The notes: generated from the sequence alone by a model not told the origin. DNA of 57,739 nt from an uncultured bacterium (GCA_903927265.1 CAIYMF010000256.1:1-57739); one strand, 5' to 3'; positions 42,226 to 53,057 are shown, counted from the stretch's first letter. A program made the numbers and translations.

Positions 42226-43965
42226 GTGACCGACACCACCTCCAGCCTCACGGCGATGAAGCTTCCCGAGCTCAAGAAGCTCGCGGGCGAACTCGGAATC
42301 ACCGGGGCCTCAGCAATGCGTAAGGGCGACCTCGTAGGCGCCATTTCCTCCAGCCAGGGTGGCAGCTCGACTGCCTCCGCTGGAAAGTCTCGCTCGAAAG
42401 AGCAGGGAGCCGGTCAGACGTCGCAAAAGAGCGATGAGAGTCCGGCTACACAGAACGACGGAGCCGAGAACGGTGCGACTCAGCGCGAGCCGCGCAATCG
42501 CGAGCGCAACCGCGACAACGGTGGTCAGCAGAACCGCGACAACAGCGGTCAGTCCAACGGCAGCGCCGAGGGTGGCCAGCGCGAGCAGGGCAACCGCAAC
42601 AGCGGTCAGCAGAACCGCGACACCAGCGGTCAGTCCAACAGTCAGCAGAACCGCGACACCAGCGGTCAGTCCAACAGTCAGCAGAACCGCGACAACCGTG
42701 GTCAGCAGAACCGTGATGGCGATGACGATCGCGGCAATCGCCGTCGACGCCGTGGCCGTGACCGGTTCCGTGATCGCGAGCGCCCAGCCACTGGTGGTCG
42801 CGACGATTACGACGTAGCCGAAGATGATGTGCTGCTTCCCGTGGCCGGCATCGTCGACATGATGGACAACTACGCGTTTGTGCGCACGAGTGGTTACCTG
42901 CCCGGATCCAACGACGTGTACGTCGCACTGGGCTTGGCCAAGAAGATGGGCCTGCGTAAGGGCGACGCGGTTACTGGTGCGGTTCGCCAGCAGCGTGACG
43001 GTGAAGCGCGACAGAAATTCAACCCGCTTGTGCGTATCGACACCATCAACGGCCTCGACCCCGAGAAGGCTCGCGATCGCATTGAGTTCGGCAAGCTCAC
43101 ACCGTTGTACCCGCAGGATCGTCTGCGCCTTGAGAACGACCCCACCAACTTGGTCACTCGCGTCATCGACTTGGTGGCGCCTATCGGTAAGGGTCAGCGC
43201 GGACTCATCGTGTCACCGCCCAAGGCGGGTAAAACGATGGTCTTGCAGGCAATTGCCAATGCCATCACGGCAAACAATCCCGAGTGCCACCTCATGGTGG
43301 TGCTGGTCGACGAACGGCCTGAAGAGGTCACCGACATGCAGCGTTCGGTGAAGGGTGAGGTGATTGCCTCGACCTTCGACCGTCCCGCTGAAGATCACAC
43401 GATCATCGCCGAACTCGCCATCGAGCGGGCCAAGCGATTGGTCGAGATGGGTATGGACGTCGTGGTGCTCCTTGACTCCATGACTCGCCTCGGTCGCGCC
43501 TACAACCTGGCGGCTCCCGCAAGCGGTCGCATCCTGTCCGGTGGTGTCGATTCCACGGCGCTCTACCCGCCCAAGCGCTTCTTCGGCGCGGCCCGCAACA
43601 TCGAGCACGGTGGATCGCTCACCATCCTTGCCACGGCGCTGGTCGAAACCGGATCGCGCATGGATGAGGTCATCTTCGAGGAGTTCAAGGGCACCGGAAA
43701 TATGGAGCTCAAACTCGACCGGCGGTTGGCCGACAAGCGCATCTTCCCGGCCGTCGATGTCGATGCGTCCGGAACTCGTAAGGAAGAGATCCTGCTCAGC
43801 CCTGACGAACTCAAGGCGGTCTGGAAGCTGCGCCGGGTGCTGCACTCGCTCGAAGGGCAGCAGGCGATTGAACTGCTGCTGAACAAGCTGCGTGAGACCA
43901 AAACCAATGGCGAATTCCTCATGCAGGTCGCGAAAACCACTCCTGGTGGAGAGGGTTCGCCCTGA
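42226..43965 (+). CDS. rho: transcription termination factor Rho with disordered N/Q/R-rich insertion
   Basis: This 579-residue RNA-dependent hexameric ATPase ends transcription. The N-terminal Rho-N helices (about 9-45, LTAMKLPELKKLAGELGITG) are followed by a low-complexity insertion (about 50-190) rich in Asn, Gln, Arg and Gly. It contains repeated QQNRD-type units and ends RRRRGRDRFRDRERP. The RNA-binding cold-shock-like domain follows. The ATPase core has the P-loop SPPKAGKT, the Walker B segment MDVVVLLDSMTR and GGVDSTALYPPKRFFGAARN. Insertions of this type are typical of actinobacterial Rho. The GTG at 42226 has GGAAGGA upstream, and the frame before it is the leader. Confidence 0.96.
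   Translation: MTDTTSSLTAMKLPELKKLAGELGITGASAMRKGDLVGAISSSQGGSSTASAGKSRSKEQGAGQTSQKSDESPATQNDGAENGATQREPRNRERNRDNGGQQNRDNSGQSNGSAEGGQREQGNRNSGQQNRDTSGQSNSQQNRDTSGQSNSQQNRDNRGQQNRDGDDDRGNRRRRRGRDRFRDRERPATGGRDDYDVAEDDVLLPVAGIVDMMDNYAFVRTSGYLPGSNDVYVALGLAKKMGLRKGDAVTGAVRQQRDGEARQKFNPLVRIDTINGLDPEKARDRIEFGKLTPLYPQDRLRLENDPTNLVTRVIDLVAPIGKGQRGLIVSPPKAGKTMVLQAIANAITANNPECHLMVVLVDERPEEVTDMQRSVKGEVIASTFDRPAEDHTIIAELAIERAKRLVEMGMDVVVLLDSMTRLGRAYNLAAPASGRILSGGVDSTALYPPKRFFGAARNIEHGGSLTILATALVETGSRMDEVIFEEFKGTGNMELKLDRRLADKRIFPAVDVDASGTRKEEILLSPDELKAVWKLRRVLHSLEGQQAIELLLNKLRETKTNGEFLMQVAKTTPGGEGSP
42607..42678 (+). repeat. two exact 36-bp in-frame tandem repeats in rho
   Basis: The 36-bp unit at 42607-42642 is repeated exactly at 42643-42678 and followed by a diverging partial copy. 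Each unit encodes 12 residues of the QQNRDTSGQSNS pattern, and a degenerate copy begins at 42527. The exactness suggests recent slippage-type expansion inside the disordered part of Rho. Confidence 0.85.
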
Positions 43966-44011
43966 TCCTGACGGGCGGTTTGTGGCACGAGTGCCCCTAG
44001 TGGCACACTGT

Positions 44012-44028
44012 GTGAACTGCCGGTTCAC
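44012..44028 (+). terminator. small hairpin between rho and rpmE
   Basis: GTGAAC-TGCCG-GTTCAC is a perfect 6-bp stem with a 5-nt loop in the 103-bp gap after rho. It is not followed by a T-run, so its role is open. Confidence 0.3.
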
Positions 44029-44068
44029 GCTTCTGGCGACCCGGCGGACCTACGAATGAGGAGCAGTT

Positions 44069-44284
44069 GTGAAGCCTGACATCCATCCCGCGTACAACGA
44101 GACCACCGTTTCGTGCACGTGCGGATCTACTTTCACCACCCACAGCACTGCGAAGAACGGCGTGATTCACGCTGAAGTCTGCTCGCAGTGCCACCCGTTC
44201 TACACCGGCAAGCAGAAGATCCTCGACACCGGCGGTCGCATCGCCAAGTTCGAGAAGCGCTTCGGCAAGTCCGGCGACGAATAG
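44069..44284 (+). CDS. rpmE: 50S ribosomal protein L31 (zinc-binding type)
   Basis: This is a 71-residue ribosomal protein L31. Cysteines in VSCTCGSTF and [15 protein letters not shown] form the zinc site, so this is the zinc-containing (C+) paralogue. ATGAGGAGCAGTT precedes the GTG start, with GAGGAG as ribosome site. Its place between rho and prfA is conserved in actinobacteria. A strong terminator follows. Confidence 0.96.
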   Translation: MKPDIHPAYNETTVSCTCGSTFTTHSTAKNGVIHAEVCSQCHPFYTGKQKILDTGGRIAKFEKRFGKSGDE

Positions 44285-44290
44285 CGTCTT

Positions 44291-44341
44291 CGACGGGCGC
44301 CTCGCTTCCCCTGTGGAAGCGGTGGCGCCCGTCGTGCTTTT
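44291..44341 (+). terminator. strong Rho-independent-type terminator after rpmE
   Basis: CGACGGGCGCC (44291-44301) pairs with GGCGCCCGTCG (44324-44334), with an inner stem CGCTTCC/GGAAGCG. The whole is followed by TGCTTTT. Stem plus short T-run make it the best classical terminator in the window. Confidence 0.85.
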
Positions 44342-44381
44342 CACCATCGTTTGGTAGCAGCGCAGCGTCGAGGAGGTGCAC

Positions 44382-45458
44382 ATGTTCGAAACAGTGATGC
44401 CAATGGAGGCGGAACTGTCGGAGGTCGAAACTGCGCTTTCTGACCCAGCCGTGCACGCCGATCAGTCACGCGCTCGCATTCTTGGTCGTCGGCACGCCGC
44501 GCTCATTCCGGTGGTGAACACCTACCGACGCTGGCTTGCTCTTGCAGGTGATGCGCAAGCCGCGCGCGAACTCGGTGAGGATGACTCCGACATGCTCGCG
44601 GAAGCAGACCGTCTCGATGCGCAGCGCGATGTCGTTGCCGAACAACTCACTCGCCTGTTGGTGCCGCGCGATCCGCTCGACGGCAAGGACGTCATTCTCG
44701 AAATCAAGGCAGGTGAAGGTGGCGAGGAGTCAGCGCTGTTTGCCGCCGACTTGTTGCGTATGTACCTTCGCTACGCCGAGCGGTGCGGGTGGTCGACGGA
44801 AGTTCTTGAAGCCGAAGAGAGCGACCTCGGTGGATACAAAGACGTCGCTGTTGCAGTGAAGACGCGAGGCGCACTCGACCTCGACACGGCCCCCTATGCG
44901 CGTTTGAAGTTTGAAGGTGGCGTGCACCGTGTGCAGCGGGTGCCGGTCACCGAGTCGCAGGGCCGCATTCACACCTCTGCCGCGGGAGTTCTTGTGCTGC
45001 CCGAGGCAGAAGAGGTGGAAGTTGAGATTGACGCCAATGACTTGCGCATTGACGTCTTTCGGTCAAGTGGCCCTGGCGGTCAGAGCGTCAACACCACCGA
45101 CTCGGCTGTGCGCATCACGCACGTACCCACGGGCATCGTCGTGTCGTGTCAGAACGAAAAGAGCCAGTTACAAAACAAAGAATCGGCGATGCGCATTCTT
45201 CGCGCACGCATGCTGGCGGCGGCCGAGGAGCGGGCAGCGGCAGACGCGAGCGCCGCTCGCCGAAGCCAAGTTCGTACTGTCGATCGTAGTGAGCGCATCC
45301 GCACCTACAACTTCCCTGAGAACCGAATTGCCGACCACCGCATCGGATTCAAGGCGCACAACCTCGATCAGGTGCTCGACGGCGATCTCGAGGCTCTGAT
45401 TCAGGCGTTGGTCGACGCCGACGTGGCTGAGCGACTTGCTGAGACACCGCCGGCATGA
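44382..45458 (+). CDS. prfA: peptide chain release factor 1
   Basis: This 358-residue RF1 reads UAA and UAG and releases the finished peptide. The GGQ motif is in [20 protein letters not shown]. The RF1-type core includes [18 protein letters not shown] and [26 protein letters not shown] at 44371-44376 is spaced correctly for the ATG at 44382, rather than the overlapping GTG at 44376. It overlaps prmC by 4 bp (ATGA), coupling RF1 to the enzyme that methylates its GGQ glutamine. Confidence 0.97.
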   Translation: MFETVMPMEAELSEVETALSDPAVHADQSRARILGRRHAALIPVVNTYRRWLALAGDAQAARELGEDDSDMLAEADRLDAQRDVVAEQLTRLLVPRDPLDGKDVILEIKAGEGGEESALFAADLLRMYLRYAERCGWSTEVLEAEESDLGGYKDVAVAVKTRGALDLDTAPYARLKFEGGVHRVQRVPVTESQGRIHTSAAGVLVLPEAEEVEVEIDANDLRIDVFRSSGPGGQSVNTTDSAVRITHVPTGIVVSCQNEKSQLQNKESAMRILRARMLAAAEERAAADASAARRSQVRTVDRSERIRTYNFPENRIADHRIGFKAHNLDQVLDGDLEALIQALVDADVAERLAETPPA

Positions 45459-46474
45459 CGGATGACAGAATGAAACCCGTGACCACGGGTGCGGGGGATG
45501 ACCACGACCAGCCCGACGGCACGTCGACATTTAGTGCGACGGGCCGCGACTTGCGCACGGTCGTGCTCGATGGCGAACGACGATTAGCCGCTGCTGATGT
45601 TCCTAGTCCTCGGGTTGACGCCGAAATCCTTGCTGCGCACGTGATGGGTCTGCCCCGTGGCCGGTTGCTGTTGGGACAACGGATGACTACCGAGCAGTCG
45701 GTGAGATTCGAAAGTTTGCTCACACGCCGTATGTCGCGTATCCCGCTTCAGCACCTCACCGGGTGGGCGCCTTTCCGCGAACTCGAACTCTTGGTGGGGC
45801 CAGGGGTGCTGGTGCCTCGACCAGAAACTGAAGTGGTGGCCGACTCGGCTATTCAGTGGCTGCGGCGACTTCCGGTCGAAGGCCGTCGTACGGCAGTTGA
45901 CCTGGGCTCGGGGTCGGGATGCATCGCATTCAGTATTGCTACGGAATGTTGGCATGTCGATGTCATCGGACTCGAACTTGATCCGAAGGCGCAGGAGTGG
46001 GCCATGCGCAATCTTCCGCCCGTGATCAACGTGGCCGCATCACGCGATTCAACAGTGCTATTGCGCGATGGCGACGTGTTCGACGCGGCACTCGAAGGTG
46101 GGCCGCTGTTCGATTTGGTCGGCACCGTTGATGTGGTCATAAGCAACCCGCCCTACATTCCGAACGCCGGTATTCCTCGCGAGCCGGAGGTTTCGGTGCA
46201 CGACCCCAAGATGGCGCTGTACGGCGGTGCCGATGGATTTGATGTGGTGCGCGGTGTCGTTGATACCGCAATGCGATTGCTGCGCCCCGAAGGCTTATTC
46301 GTGATTGAGCACGCCGACATTCAAGGAGATGGAGGCTCAGGTCCGTCTCTTCCGGCACTCCTTCGATCGTGGGAAGACCCCACCGGGCGTCCCGCATGGG
46401 TTTCGATTGCCGACCGCAACGATTACGCAGGGCGCTCACGCTTCACCACAGCGCTGCGTCGCCCGCGAGGCTGA
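45455..46474 (+). CDS. prmC: release factor glutamine methyltransferase
   Basis: This 339-residue enzyme methylates the glutamine of the GGQ motif of release factors using S-adenosylmethionine. It has a helical N-terminal domain with [30 protein letters not shown], the SAM motif [14 protein letters not shown], and the catalytic NPPY in [12 protein letters not shown]. It is longer than the usual 280-290 residues because of about 30 unstructured residues at the N-terminus; an inner ATG at 45470 is possible. It overlaps prfA by 4 bp, and the Sua5-family gene begins one base after its stop. Confidence 0.95.
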   Translation: MTDDRMKPVTTGAGDDHDQPDGTSTFSATGRDLRTVVLDGERRLAAADVPSPRVDAEILAAHVMGLPRGRLLLGQRMTTEQSVRFESLLTRRMSRIPLQHLTGWAPFRELELLVGPGVLVPRPETEVVADSAIQWLRRLPVEGRRTAVDLGSGSGCIAFSIATECWHVDVIGLELDPKAQEWAMRNLPPVINVAASRDSTVLLRDGDVFDAALEGGPLFDLVGTVDVVISNPPYIPNAGIPREPEVSVHDPKMALYGGADGFDVVRGVVDTAMRLLRPEGLFVIEHADIQGDGGSGPSLPALLRSWEDPTGRPAWVSIADRNDYAGRSRFTTALRRPRG

Positions 46475-46475
46475 C

Positions 46476-47135
46476 ATGTCACGCCGCTATTCGTGCGATA
46501 TTCCCGACGAACGCGAGCTCGGACTCTCGGCCGCACTCTCGGCCTGTCGTCGCGGCGAACTCGTGGTGTTTCCCACTGAAACGGTGTACGCAGTGGCCAC
46601 CGATGCCTTCAGCATTGAAGGAGTCACTCGACTTCGTGAGGCGCAACGACGTGATCGCACAACGCCGATTCCGGTGCTGATCGGCCGACCGCAAACCGCC
46701 GATGGAATTGTGCTGAGTCTGGGCCCCAATGGACGCGCCCTGACCGAGGCATTCTGGCCCGGACCGCTCATGCTGATCGCTCCCGCGCACCCCTCGCTGC
46801 GGTGGGACTTGGGCGATACCCACGGAACAGTGTCGGTGCGGATGCCCATTCACCCCCTCGCGCTGGAATTGCTGCGGCAAACCGGGCCACTGGCTGTCAC
46901 CGCCGCGACCGTGGCGGGTTCGCAGGCTCCTGGGTCAATCGATCAGGCTGAGGCGCTGCTGGGCGACAACGTCACGGTCTACCTCGATGCCGGGCCATGT
47001 CCTGAAGGTCCACCCTCGACCGTGGTCGACATCACGGGGGCACTGCCTCGGGCACTGCGGATCGGAGCGTTCAGTCTGGAACTGCTGCGCGAAGTCGTGC
47101 CCGAACTCCTTGGCCCCGACGACCCGGCACCCTGA
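46476..47135 (+). CDS. Sua5/YciO/YrdC family L-threonylcarbamoyladenylate synthase
   Basis: This 219-residue protein has the YrdC fold that makes threonylcarbamoyl-AMP for t6A37 tRNA modification. Visible are the N-terminal GELVVFPTETVYAVATDAF, the KR-like segment RLREAQRRDRTTPIPVLIG, FWPGPLMLIAPAH, VSVRMPIHPLALELL and STVVDITG. No C-terminal Sua5 domain is present, so it is the short form. The start is placed at 46476, one base after prmC. Threonine supply by the hom-thr genes lies in the same neighbourhood. Confidence 0.9.
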   Translation: MSRRYSCDIPDERELGLSAALSACRRGELVVFPTETVYAVATDAFSIEGVTRLREAQRRDRTTPIPVLIGRPQTADGIVLSLGPNGRALTEAFWPGPLMLIAPAHPSLRWDLGDTHGTVSVRMPIHPLALELLRQTGPLAVTAATVAGSQAPGSIDQAEALLGDNVTVYLDAGPCPEGPPSTVVDITGALPRALRIGAFSLELLREVVPELLGPDDPAP

Positions 47136-47226
47136 ACTCTGGCTTAGACCCGCGTGCCCGCAGGGGGCACCCGCGACTCCACCCCTAGGGTGGTGACGAT
47201 GTCCACGACGTGAACGGAGCCGTGCA

Positions 47227-48510
47227 GTGAGTTCTTCTGACCCGACCTTCTGGGGACCCGACTTCCAAGCCCTTGAGCAGGAGGATCCGGAGATCGCGGC
47301 TGTCGTGCTCGGCGAACTCGCTCGGCTTCGCCGCGGACTTCAACTCATTGCGAGTGAGAACTTCACCTCGCCAGCCGTGCTGGCCGCACTTGGTTCGACG
47401 TTGTCGAACAAGTACGCCGAGGGCTATGCCGGCCGCCGCTACTACGGCGGGTGCGAGGAAGTCGACAAGGCAGAGATCATCGGCGTCGAGCGGGCGAAGG
47501 CATTGTTCGGTGCAGACCACGCCAATCTGCAGCCTCACTCGGGTGCCAGCGCCAACCTGGCCGTGTACGGCGCATTCCTCGAGCCAGGTGACACCTACCT
47601 GGCCATGGCACTGCCGCACGGAGGACACCTCACGCACGGTGCCAAGGTGTCGTTTACTGGTAAGTGGTTCAATCCGGTGCACTACGGAGTCTCGCAAGAA
47701 ACCGAGGACATCGATTACGACCAGGTGCGTGCCCTTGCTCGTGAGCACCGACCCAAGATGATCGTCTGCGGCGGCTCGGCTATTCCGCGACTGATCGACT
47801 TTGCCGCGTTCCGCGAGATTGCCGATGAGGTCGGGGCTGTCCTGTGGGTTGACGCTGCCCACTTCATTGGCTTAGTCGCAGGTAAGGCAATTCCCAGCCC
47901 GGTGCCCTATGCCGACGTTGTCAGCTTCACCACGCACAAGGTGTTGCGCGGGCCGCGTGGCGGGATGCTCGTGTGCAAGCAACAGCACGCAGCGGCGATC
48001 GATAAGGCAGTGTTTCCGATGATGCAGGGTGGCCCTTTGATGCACGGTGTGGCGGCTAAGGCCGTGGCACTACGCGAAGCGGCAACACCGGCGTATCAGG
48101 CGTACGCGCGTCAGGTCATCGACAACTCGCAGGCGCTCACCGCGGCACTTGCTGCTGAGGGTATGCGCCCCATTTCGGGTGGTACTGATACGCACCTTGC
48201 TCTGCTCGATTTGCAGGGCATTGGCGTGACGGGTGTCGACGCCGAAGCGCGTTGCGGTGCTGCAGGCATCGTGCTCAACAAGAACGCGATTCCGTACGAC
48301 CCACAGCCAGCGGCTGTCACCTCGGGTATCCGCGTCGGTACTCCTGCCGTCACGACGCAGGGCATGGGTGTTCCGGAAATGGCACGCATCGCCTCGCTCA
48401 TCTCGCGGGCCGTACGCGACGAATCGGGAACCGACGCTCCTGCGATCGCGGCCGAAGTCAGCGACCTGGTCACCACCTTCCCCGCGTACCCGCGCCCGGC
48501 TGACGCGTAG
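47227..48510 (+). CDS. glyA: serine hydroxymethyltransferase
   Basis: This 427-residue PLP enzyme interconverts serine and glycine while producing 5,10-methylene-THF. The N-terminal LQLIASENFTSPAVLAALG and NKYAEGYAGRRYYGGCEEVD are diagnostic. The PLP lysine is in SFTTHKVLRGPRGGM. GGAG precedes the GTG start. A 91-bp gap separates it from the Sua5-family gene; TAGGGT in this gap could be a promoter box. Eleven bases after it begins the WecA-type gene. Confidence 0.97.
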   Translation: MSSSDPTFWGPDFQALEQEDPEIAAVVLGELARLRRGLQLIASENFTSPAVLAALGSTLSNKYAEGYAGRRYYGGCEEVDKAEIIGVERAKALFGADHANLQPHSGASANLAVYGAFLEPGDTYLAMALPHGGHLTHGAKVSFTGKWFNPVHYGVSQETEDIDYDQVRALAREHRPKMIVCGGSAIPRLIDFAAFREIADEVGAVLWVDAAHFIGLVAGKAIPSPVPYADVVSFTTHKVLRGPRGGMLVCKQQHAAAIDKAVFPMMQGGPLMHGVAAKAVALREAATPAYQAYARQVIDNSQALTAALAAEGMRPISGGTDTHLALLDLQGIGVTGVDAEARCGAAGIVLNKNAIPYDPQPAAVTSGIRVGTPAVTTQGMGVPEMARIASLISRAVRDESGTDAPAIAAEVSDLVTTFPAYPRPADA

Positions 48511-48521
48511 GGGCCCGGCCT

Positions 48522-49628
48522 ATGCGCGAGTACCTACTGTGTCTAGTGGCGGCGGCAGCCGTCACCTACTTGGCGACGCCGTGGGTACGTAAGCTCGCAC
48601 TGCACTGGAACGTGATGGCGCAGGTGCGCGATCGCGATGTGCATGACACACCCACCCCCAGGTTGGGCGGATTGGCCATGTTCGCGGGCCTCATCGCCGG
48701 ATTCATTCTCGCTAGTCAGCTTCCCCGCATGCGCTCGGTGTTTGAGTCATCGAATCAACCCGTCGCATTGATGTCGGGCTGTCTTTTGATCGTGTTGCTC
48801 GGATTGGTCGACGACAAGTGGGGCCTTGACGCGCCCACGAAGTTCGCCGGACAAGCGTTGGCCGCAGGCGTCATGGCACTGCAAGGAATCCAGATCATTT
48901 GGCTTCCGATCGGGGGCACCATGGTGCTCGACCCGGTCACGTCGGTGCTGCTCACTGTGCTGGTGGTGGTGGTCACAGTCAACGCGGTCAACTTTGTTGA
49001 TGGGCTCGATGGACTGGCGGCAGGAATCGTTGGAATCGCGGCAGTCGCATTCTTTGCATACTCGTACCTTCTGTCGGTCGAATACGGATTCGAGCGTGCG
49101 ACCCTGTCGACGCTGGTGTCGGCGTGCCTTGCAGGAATGTGCTTAGGCTTCCTGCCGCACAACATGTACCCGGCGCGCATCTTCATGGGTGACACCGGAT
49201 CGATGCTCATCGGATTGTTGCTCGCGACATCGACCATCACGTTGACGGGGCAGGTTGATCCCAACGCGTTGGGCGACAACGGGGGAGCGTTCGTGCCGAC
49301 GGTTCTTCCCCTGCTGCTGCCGCTCGCTGTGATTGCCGTGCCGCTCGCCGATGTCGTGCTTGCTGTCGTGCGACGCACTCGTGCGGGGCGCTCACCTTTC
49401 GCGCCCGACAAGCAGCACATCCATCACCGTCTTCTTGAGATGGGGCACACCCAGCGACGTGCGGTGCTGTTGATGTACCTGTGGGCCGCGCTGCTGGCGT
49501 TCGCTGCGGTCTCGCTCGTGTTCGTGCCGCCTGCCATCAGTGTTGCGGTCGTGGTCGTCGGAACTGCTGCTTTGGTTCTGGCCGTGACGTGGCCGCGTTT
49601 CCGTACCGATGCAACTCTCGGCAATTGA
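48522..49628 (+). CDS. wecA: undecaprenyl-phosphate GlcNAc-1-phosphate transferase (WecA/TagO-type, MraY family)
   Basis: This 368-residue polytopic membrane enzyme with about 11 helices transfers a sugar-1-phosphate to a polyprenyl phosphate to begin a cell-wall glycan. The N-terminal VHDTPTPRLGGLAMFAGL, the acidic VNFVDGLDGLAAGIVG, ARIFMGDTGSMLIGLLL and the C-terminal basic KQHIHHRLLEMGHTQRRAV are family-defining. The sugar cannot be read off, but the gene lies exactly where actinobacteria carry their WecA (rfe) gene before atpI. The ATG at 48522 follows glyA by 11 bp. Confidence 0.92.
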   Translation: MREYLLCLVAAAAVTYLATPWVRKLALHWNVMAQVRDRDVHDTPTPRLGGLAMFAGLIAGFILASQLPRMRSVFESSNQPVALMSGCLLIVLLGLVDDKWGLDAPTKFAGQALAAGVMALQGIQIIWLPIGGTMVLDPVTSVLLTVLVVVVTVNAVNFVDGLDGLAAGIVGIAAVAFFAYSYLLSVEYGFERATLSTLVSACLAGMCLGFLPHNMYPARIFMGDTGSMLIGLLLATSTITLTGQVDPNALGDNGGAFVPTVLPLLLPLAVIAVPLADVVLAVVRRTRAGRSPFAPDKQHIHHRLLEMGHTQRRAVLLMYLWAALLAFAAVSLVFVPPAISVAVVVVGTAALVLAVTWPRFRTDATLGN

Positions 49629-49679
49629 TGGGGTGCGTGCAGTGATACGGTCGGGCGTTCCTATGGAAGGTCTTCTGTG

Positions 49680-50168
49680 ATGTCTAGTTCATCTGCCTCG
49701 AATTCGCTGCGACTGCCGTTAGTGGCGTCGGGCATTGTCGGAGCGATCTTCATCATTCTCGGCGGCATTCTCGGAGGTGCGGGGCGACTACAAGAGGCCA
49801 GTGGTGCCGCTCAAGGTTTAATCGCTGGAATTCTTGGTGCGGTCGTCGCCATCGGTTTCCTCGGAATCGGACAGTACGTGCTTGCTCGCGTGCTTTCGGG
49901 AAACCCCCAGGTCGCCATGATGGCCGCGCTGCTGGTGTACGCGCTGCAGGTGTTGGTGCTGCTCGTTCTGCTCATCGCGCTGAAGAATGCGACGTGGCTT
50001 GACGGTCGTTGGTTCGGCTTCACTGTCTTCGCGTGCCTGATCGCATGGACGCTGGCGATGGTGGTCGATTACATGCGAAACCGCAGTCTCACCGTCGTTC
50101 CGGGGTCAGGCCCCGGGCACCCCGATGGTCCGGCCATCGACCCCGATCAGGACGTCGATTCAGTCTAA
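49680..50168 (+). CDS. AtpI-like membrane protein preceding the ATP synthase operon
   Basis: This protein of about 162 residues has four hydrophobic segments (about 10-30, 45-70, 82-100 and 112-130) and a hydrophilic Pro/Asp-rich tail ending PDQDVDSV. Position and size match the mycobacterial Rv1303-like AtpI protein between wecA (rfe) and atpB. AtpI proteins assist assembly of the c-ring, but the identification here is mostly by context. GGAAGG precedes the start; GTG at 49677 and ATG at 49680 are both possible. Confidence 0.7.
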   Translation: MSSSSASNSLRLPLVASGIVGAIFIILGGILGGAGRLQEASGAAQGLIAGILGAVVAIGFLGIGQYVLARVLSGNPQVAMMAALLVYALQVLVLLVLLIALKNATWLDGRWFGFTVFACLIAWTLAMVVDYMRNRSLTVVPGSGPGHPDGPAIDPDQDVDSV

Positions 50169-50239
50169 ATGGGACCCTGGTCACACTGGCGATCCCGGAT
50201 TACTTCCTTACGCAACCTTGATGGTAGGTTCGCCGTGCG

Positions 50240-50524
50240 ATGACGAAGGCTCAGGGTGTCGGCGGCACGGGAAGCTCCGTGGCGGATACCGTCACGAGCG
50301 CCGAAGGCAACATGGCAATTACGGCAAGCAGTTACATGATTGCCGGAATTGTGGTCTACGGCGGTCTTGGGTGGCTCCTGTCCCTGTGGTTGGGGAATCA
50401 GGCCCTCCTCATCGCGGGAGGGGTACTCCTCGGAGTGGCCTTCTCGACGTACTTGGTGATCATTCGGCTTCGGCAGATGCCTGAGCCCGGACAGCGTGAG
50501 ATCGACGCGCTCGGAGGACGTTGA
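50240..50524 (+). CDS. AtpZ/AtpI-type small membrane protein
   Basis: This 94-residue protein has two transmembrane helices (about 29-50 and 55-74). A glycine-rich GGLGWLLSLWLG separates them, and the charged end IIRLRQMPEPGQREIDALGG follows. This is the shape of AtpZ, which lies before atpB in many operons. TAGGTT lies 9 nt before the ATG and could be a promoter box. The gene ends 1 bp before atpB, whose ribosome site GGAGG sits within its last codons. Confidence 0.75.
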   Translation: MTKAQGVGGTGSSVADTVTSAEGNMAITASSYMIAGIVVYGGLGWLLSLWLGNQALLIAGGVLLGVAFSTYLVIIRLRQMPEPGQREIDALGGR

Positions 50525-50525
50525 C

Positions 50526-51672
<1,147 letters not shown>

Positions 51673-51693
51673 ACGAAAGAAAGTAGCCACATC

Positions 51694-52248
51694 ATGAGCT
51701 GGGTTATCGCGGCCAGTGAGGGCGAAGGCGCCAACGTCCTCGCGCTCCCGCTGTACGAGATCATCATCGCGCTTCTGTGTTTCTTCATCGTGTTTGGTGC
51801 GCTGGCGAAGTTCGCGCTGCCCAACATCAAGAAGACTCTGGATGAGCGTGCCGACGCGATCGAAGGCGGCATCAAGCGGGCGGAAGAGGCGCAGGCCGAG
51901 GCCGCTCGTCTGGCCGACGACTACCGCCAGCAGTTGGCGCAAGCCCGCGAGGAAGGTGCGGCCATCCGCGCGCAGGCGCAGGCAGACCGCACGGCAATCA
52001 TCGAAGAGGCCCGTACCGAGGCTGCTGCAGCCGCCGCTATGGTCACCGCTCGGGCGGAGGCGCAACTCACCGCCGATCGGGCTCAGACCATTGCCTCACT
52101 GCGTCACGAAGTTGGAACTCTGGCTGTCACCTTGGCGGGCAAGGTCGTGGGCGAGTCGCTCACCGACGATGCCCGTGCTCAGGCGACTGTCGAACGCTTC
52201 ATTTCCGACCTCGAGACTCAGGCGAGCAGCGCGGAGGCTGGTGCCTGA
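51694..52248 (+). CDS. atpF: F1Fo ATP synthase subunit b
   Basis: This 184-residue peripheral-stalk subunit has one N-terminal membrane helix (about 20-42, EIIIALLCFFIVFGALAKFAL) followed by a long Ala/Glu/Arg coiled coil (AEEAQAEAARLADDYRQQLA), then the VGESLTDDARAQATVERF segment that contacts delta. The stop overlaps the atpH start by one base (TGATG). Confidence 0.96.
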   Translation: MSWVIAASEGEGANVLALPLYEIIIALLCFFIVFGALAKFALPNIKKTLDERADAIEGGIKRAEEAQAEAARLADDYRQQLAQAREEGAAIRAQAQADRTAIIEEARTEAAAAAAMVTARAEAQLTADRAQTIASLRHEVGTLAVTLAGKVVGESLTDDARAQATVERFISDLETQASSAEAGA

Positions 52249-53057
52249 TGCTCGGATCCAGCCGCGAAAGCTTGGCCTCAGTGCGGGAGTCGCTTGACGC
52301 CCGTCGCAATGAGCCAGGTTTTGACGCAGTGTCGAACGACTTGTTCGCCGTCGCCGATCTGCTCGGTCGAGAGAAGACCCTTCGGGTTGCTCTCGCCGAT
52401 GCCGGTCAGCCCGCCGATGGTCGGGCGGCTCTTGCTGCGTCAGTGCTGGGCTCGCGCATTTCACCGCTCACACTAGATGTGGTGAGCGACACCGTCCGTC
52501 GTCGCTGGTCGAACGCTTCCGATTTGGTGTCGGCCATCGAGATCCAGGCAACGCAGGCGGCCTTCACGGTGGCTGAGGCTGACGGCACCCTCGGCAACGT
52601 CGAAGAGGAGCTGTTCCGCTTCGGTCGCGCCATCGATTCATCGGCCGACTTGCAGATGGCGCTCACAGCGCCGTCGACTCCGGCCGCGACGAAGGCTGGT
52701 GTGGTTCGTTCGCTTCTTGAAGGTCGCGTCACCCCCGCGACCCTCTCGGTGCTCGAGTACACGGCCAGCCACCTGCGCGGTCGACGTGCAGACACGGCGG
52801 TCGACGAACTCAGTGAACTTGCTGCCGCGCAACGTAACCGAGTGGTGGCCGAAGTTCGCGTGGCCGCCCCTCTCAACGACGAGCAGCAGCGTCGTCTCAC
52901 CGAGGCGCTTTCGCGTCTCAAGGGCCGAAAGGTTCAGCTCAATGTGGCCATCGATCCCACGGTCATCGGCGGTATCGCCGTGCGCGTGGGTGACGAGGTC
53001 ATCGACGGAACGGTGGCCGCTCGCCTTGAGCAGGCTCGCCGCACTATCGCTGGCTGA
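52248..53057 (+). CDS. atpH: F1Fo ATP synthase subunit delta
   Basis: This 269-residue OSCP-like subunit links the stalk to F1. It is longer than the about 180 residues usual in many bacteria but fits actinobacterial delta subunits, which are extended at the N-terminus. The C-terminal part has VRVAAPLNDEQQRRLTEALS followed by VAIDPTVIGGIAVRVGDEVI and DGTVAARLEQARRTIAG. It is translationally coupled to atpF. Confidence 0.95.
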   Translation: MLGSSRESLASVRESLDARRNEPGFDAVSNDLFAVADLLGREKTLRVALADAGQPADGRAALAASVLGSRISPLTLDVVSDTVRRRWSNASDLVSAIEIQATQAAFTVAEADGTLGNVEEELFRFGRAIDSSADLQMALTAPSTPAATKAGVVRSLLEGRVTPATLSVLEYTASHLRGRRADTAVDELSELAAAQRNRVVAEVRVAAPLNDEQQRRLTEALSRLKGRKVQLNVAIDPTVIGGIAVRVGDEVIDGTVAARLEQARRTIAG

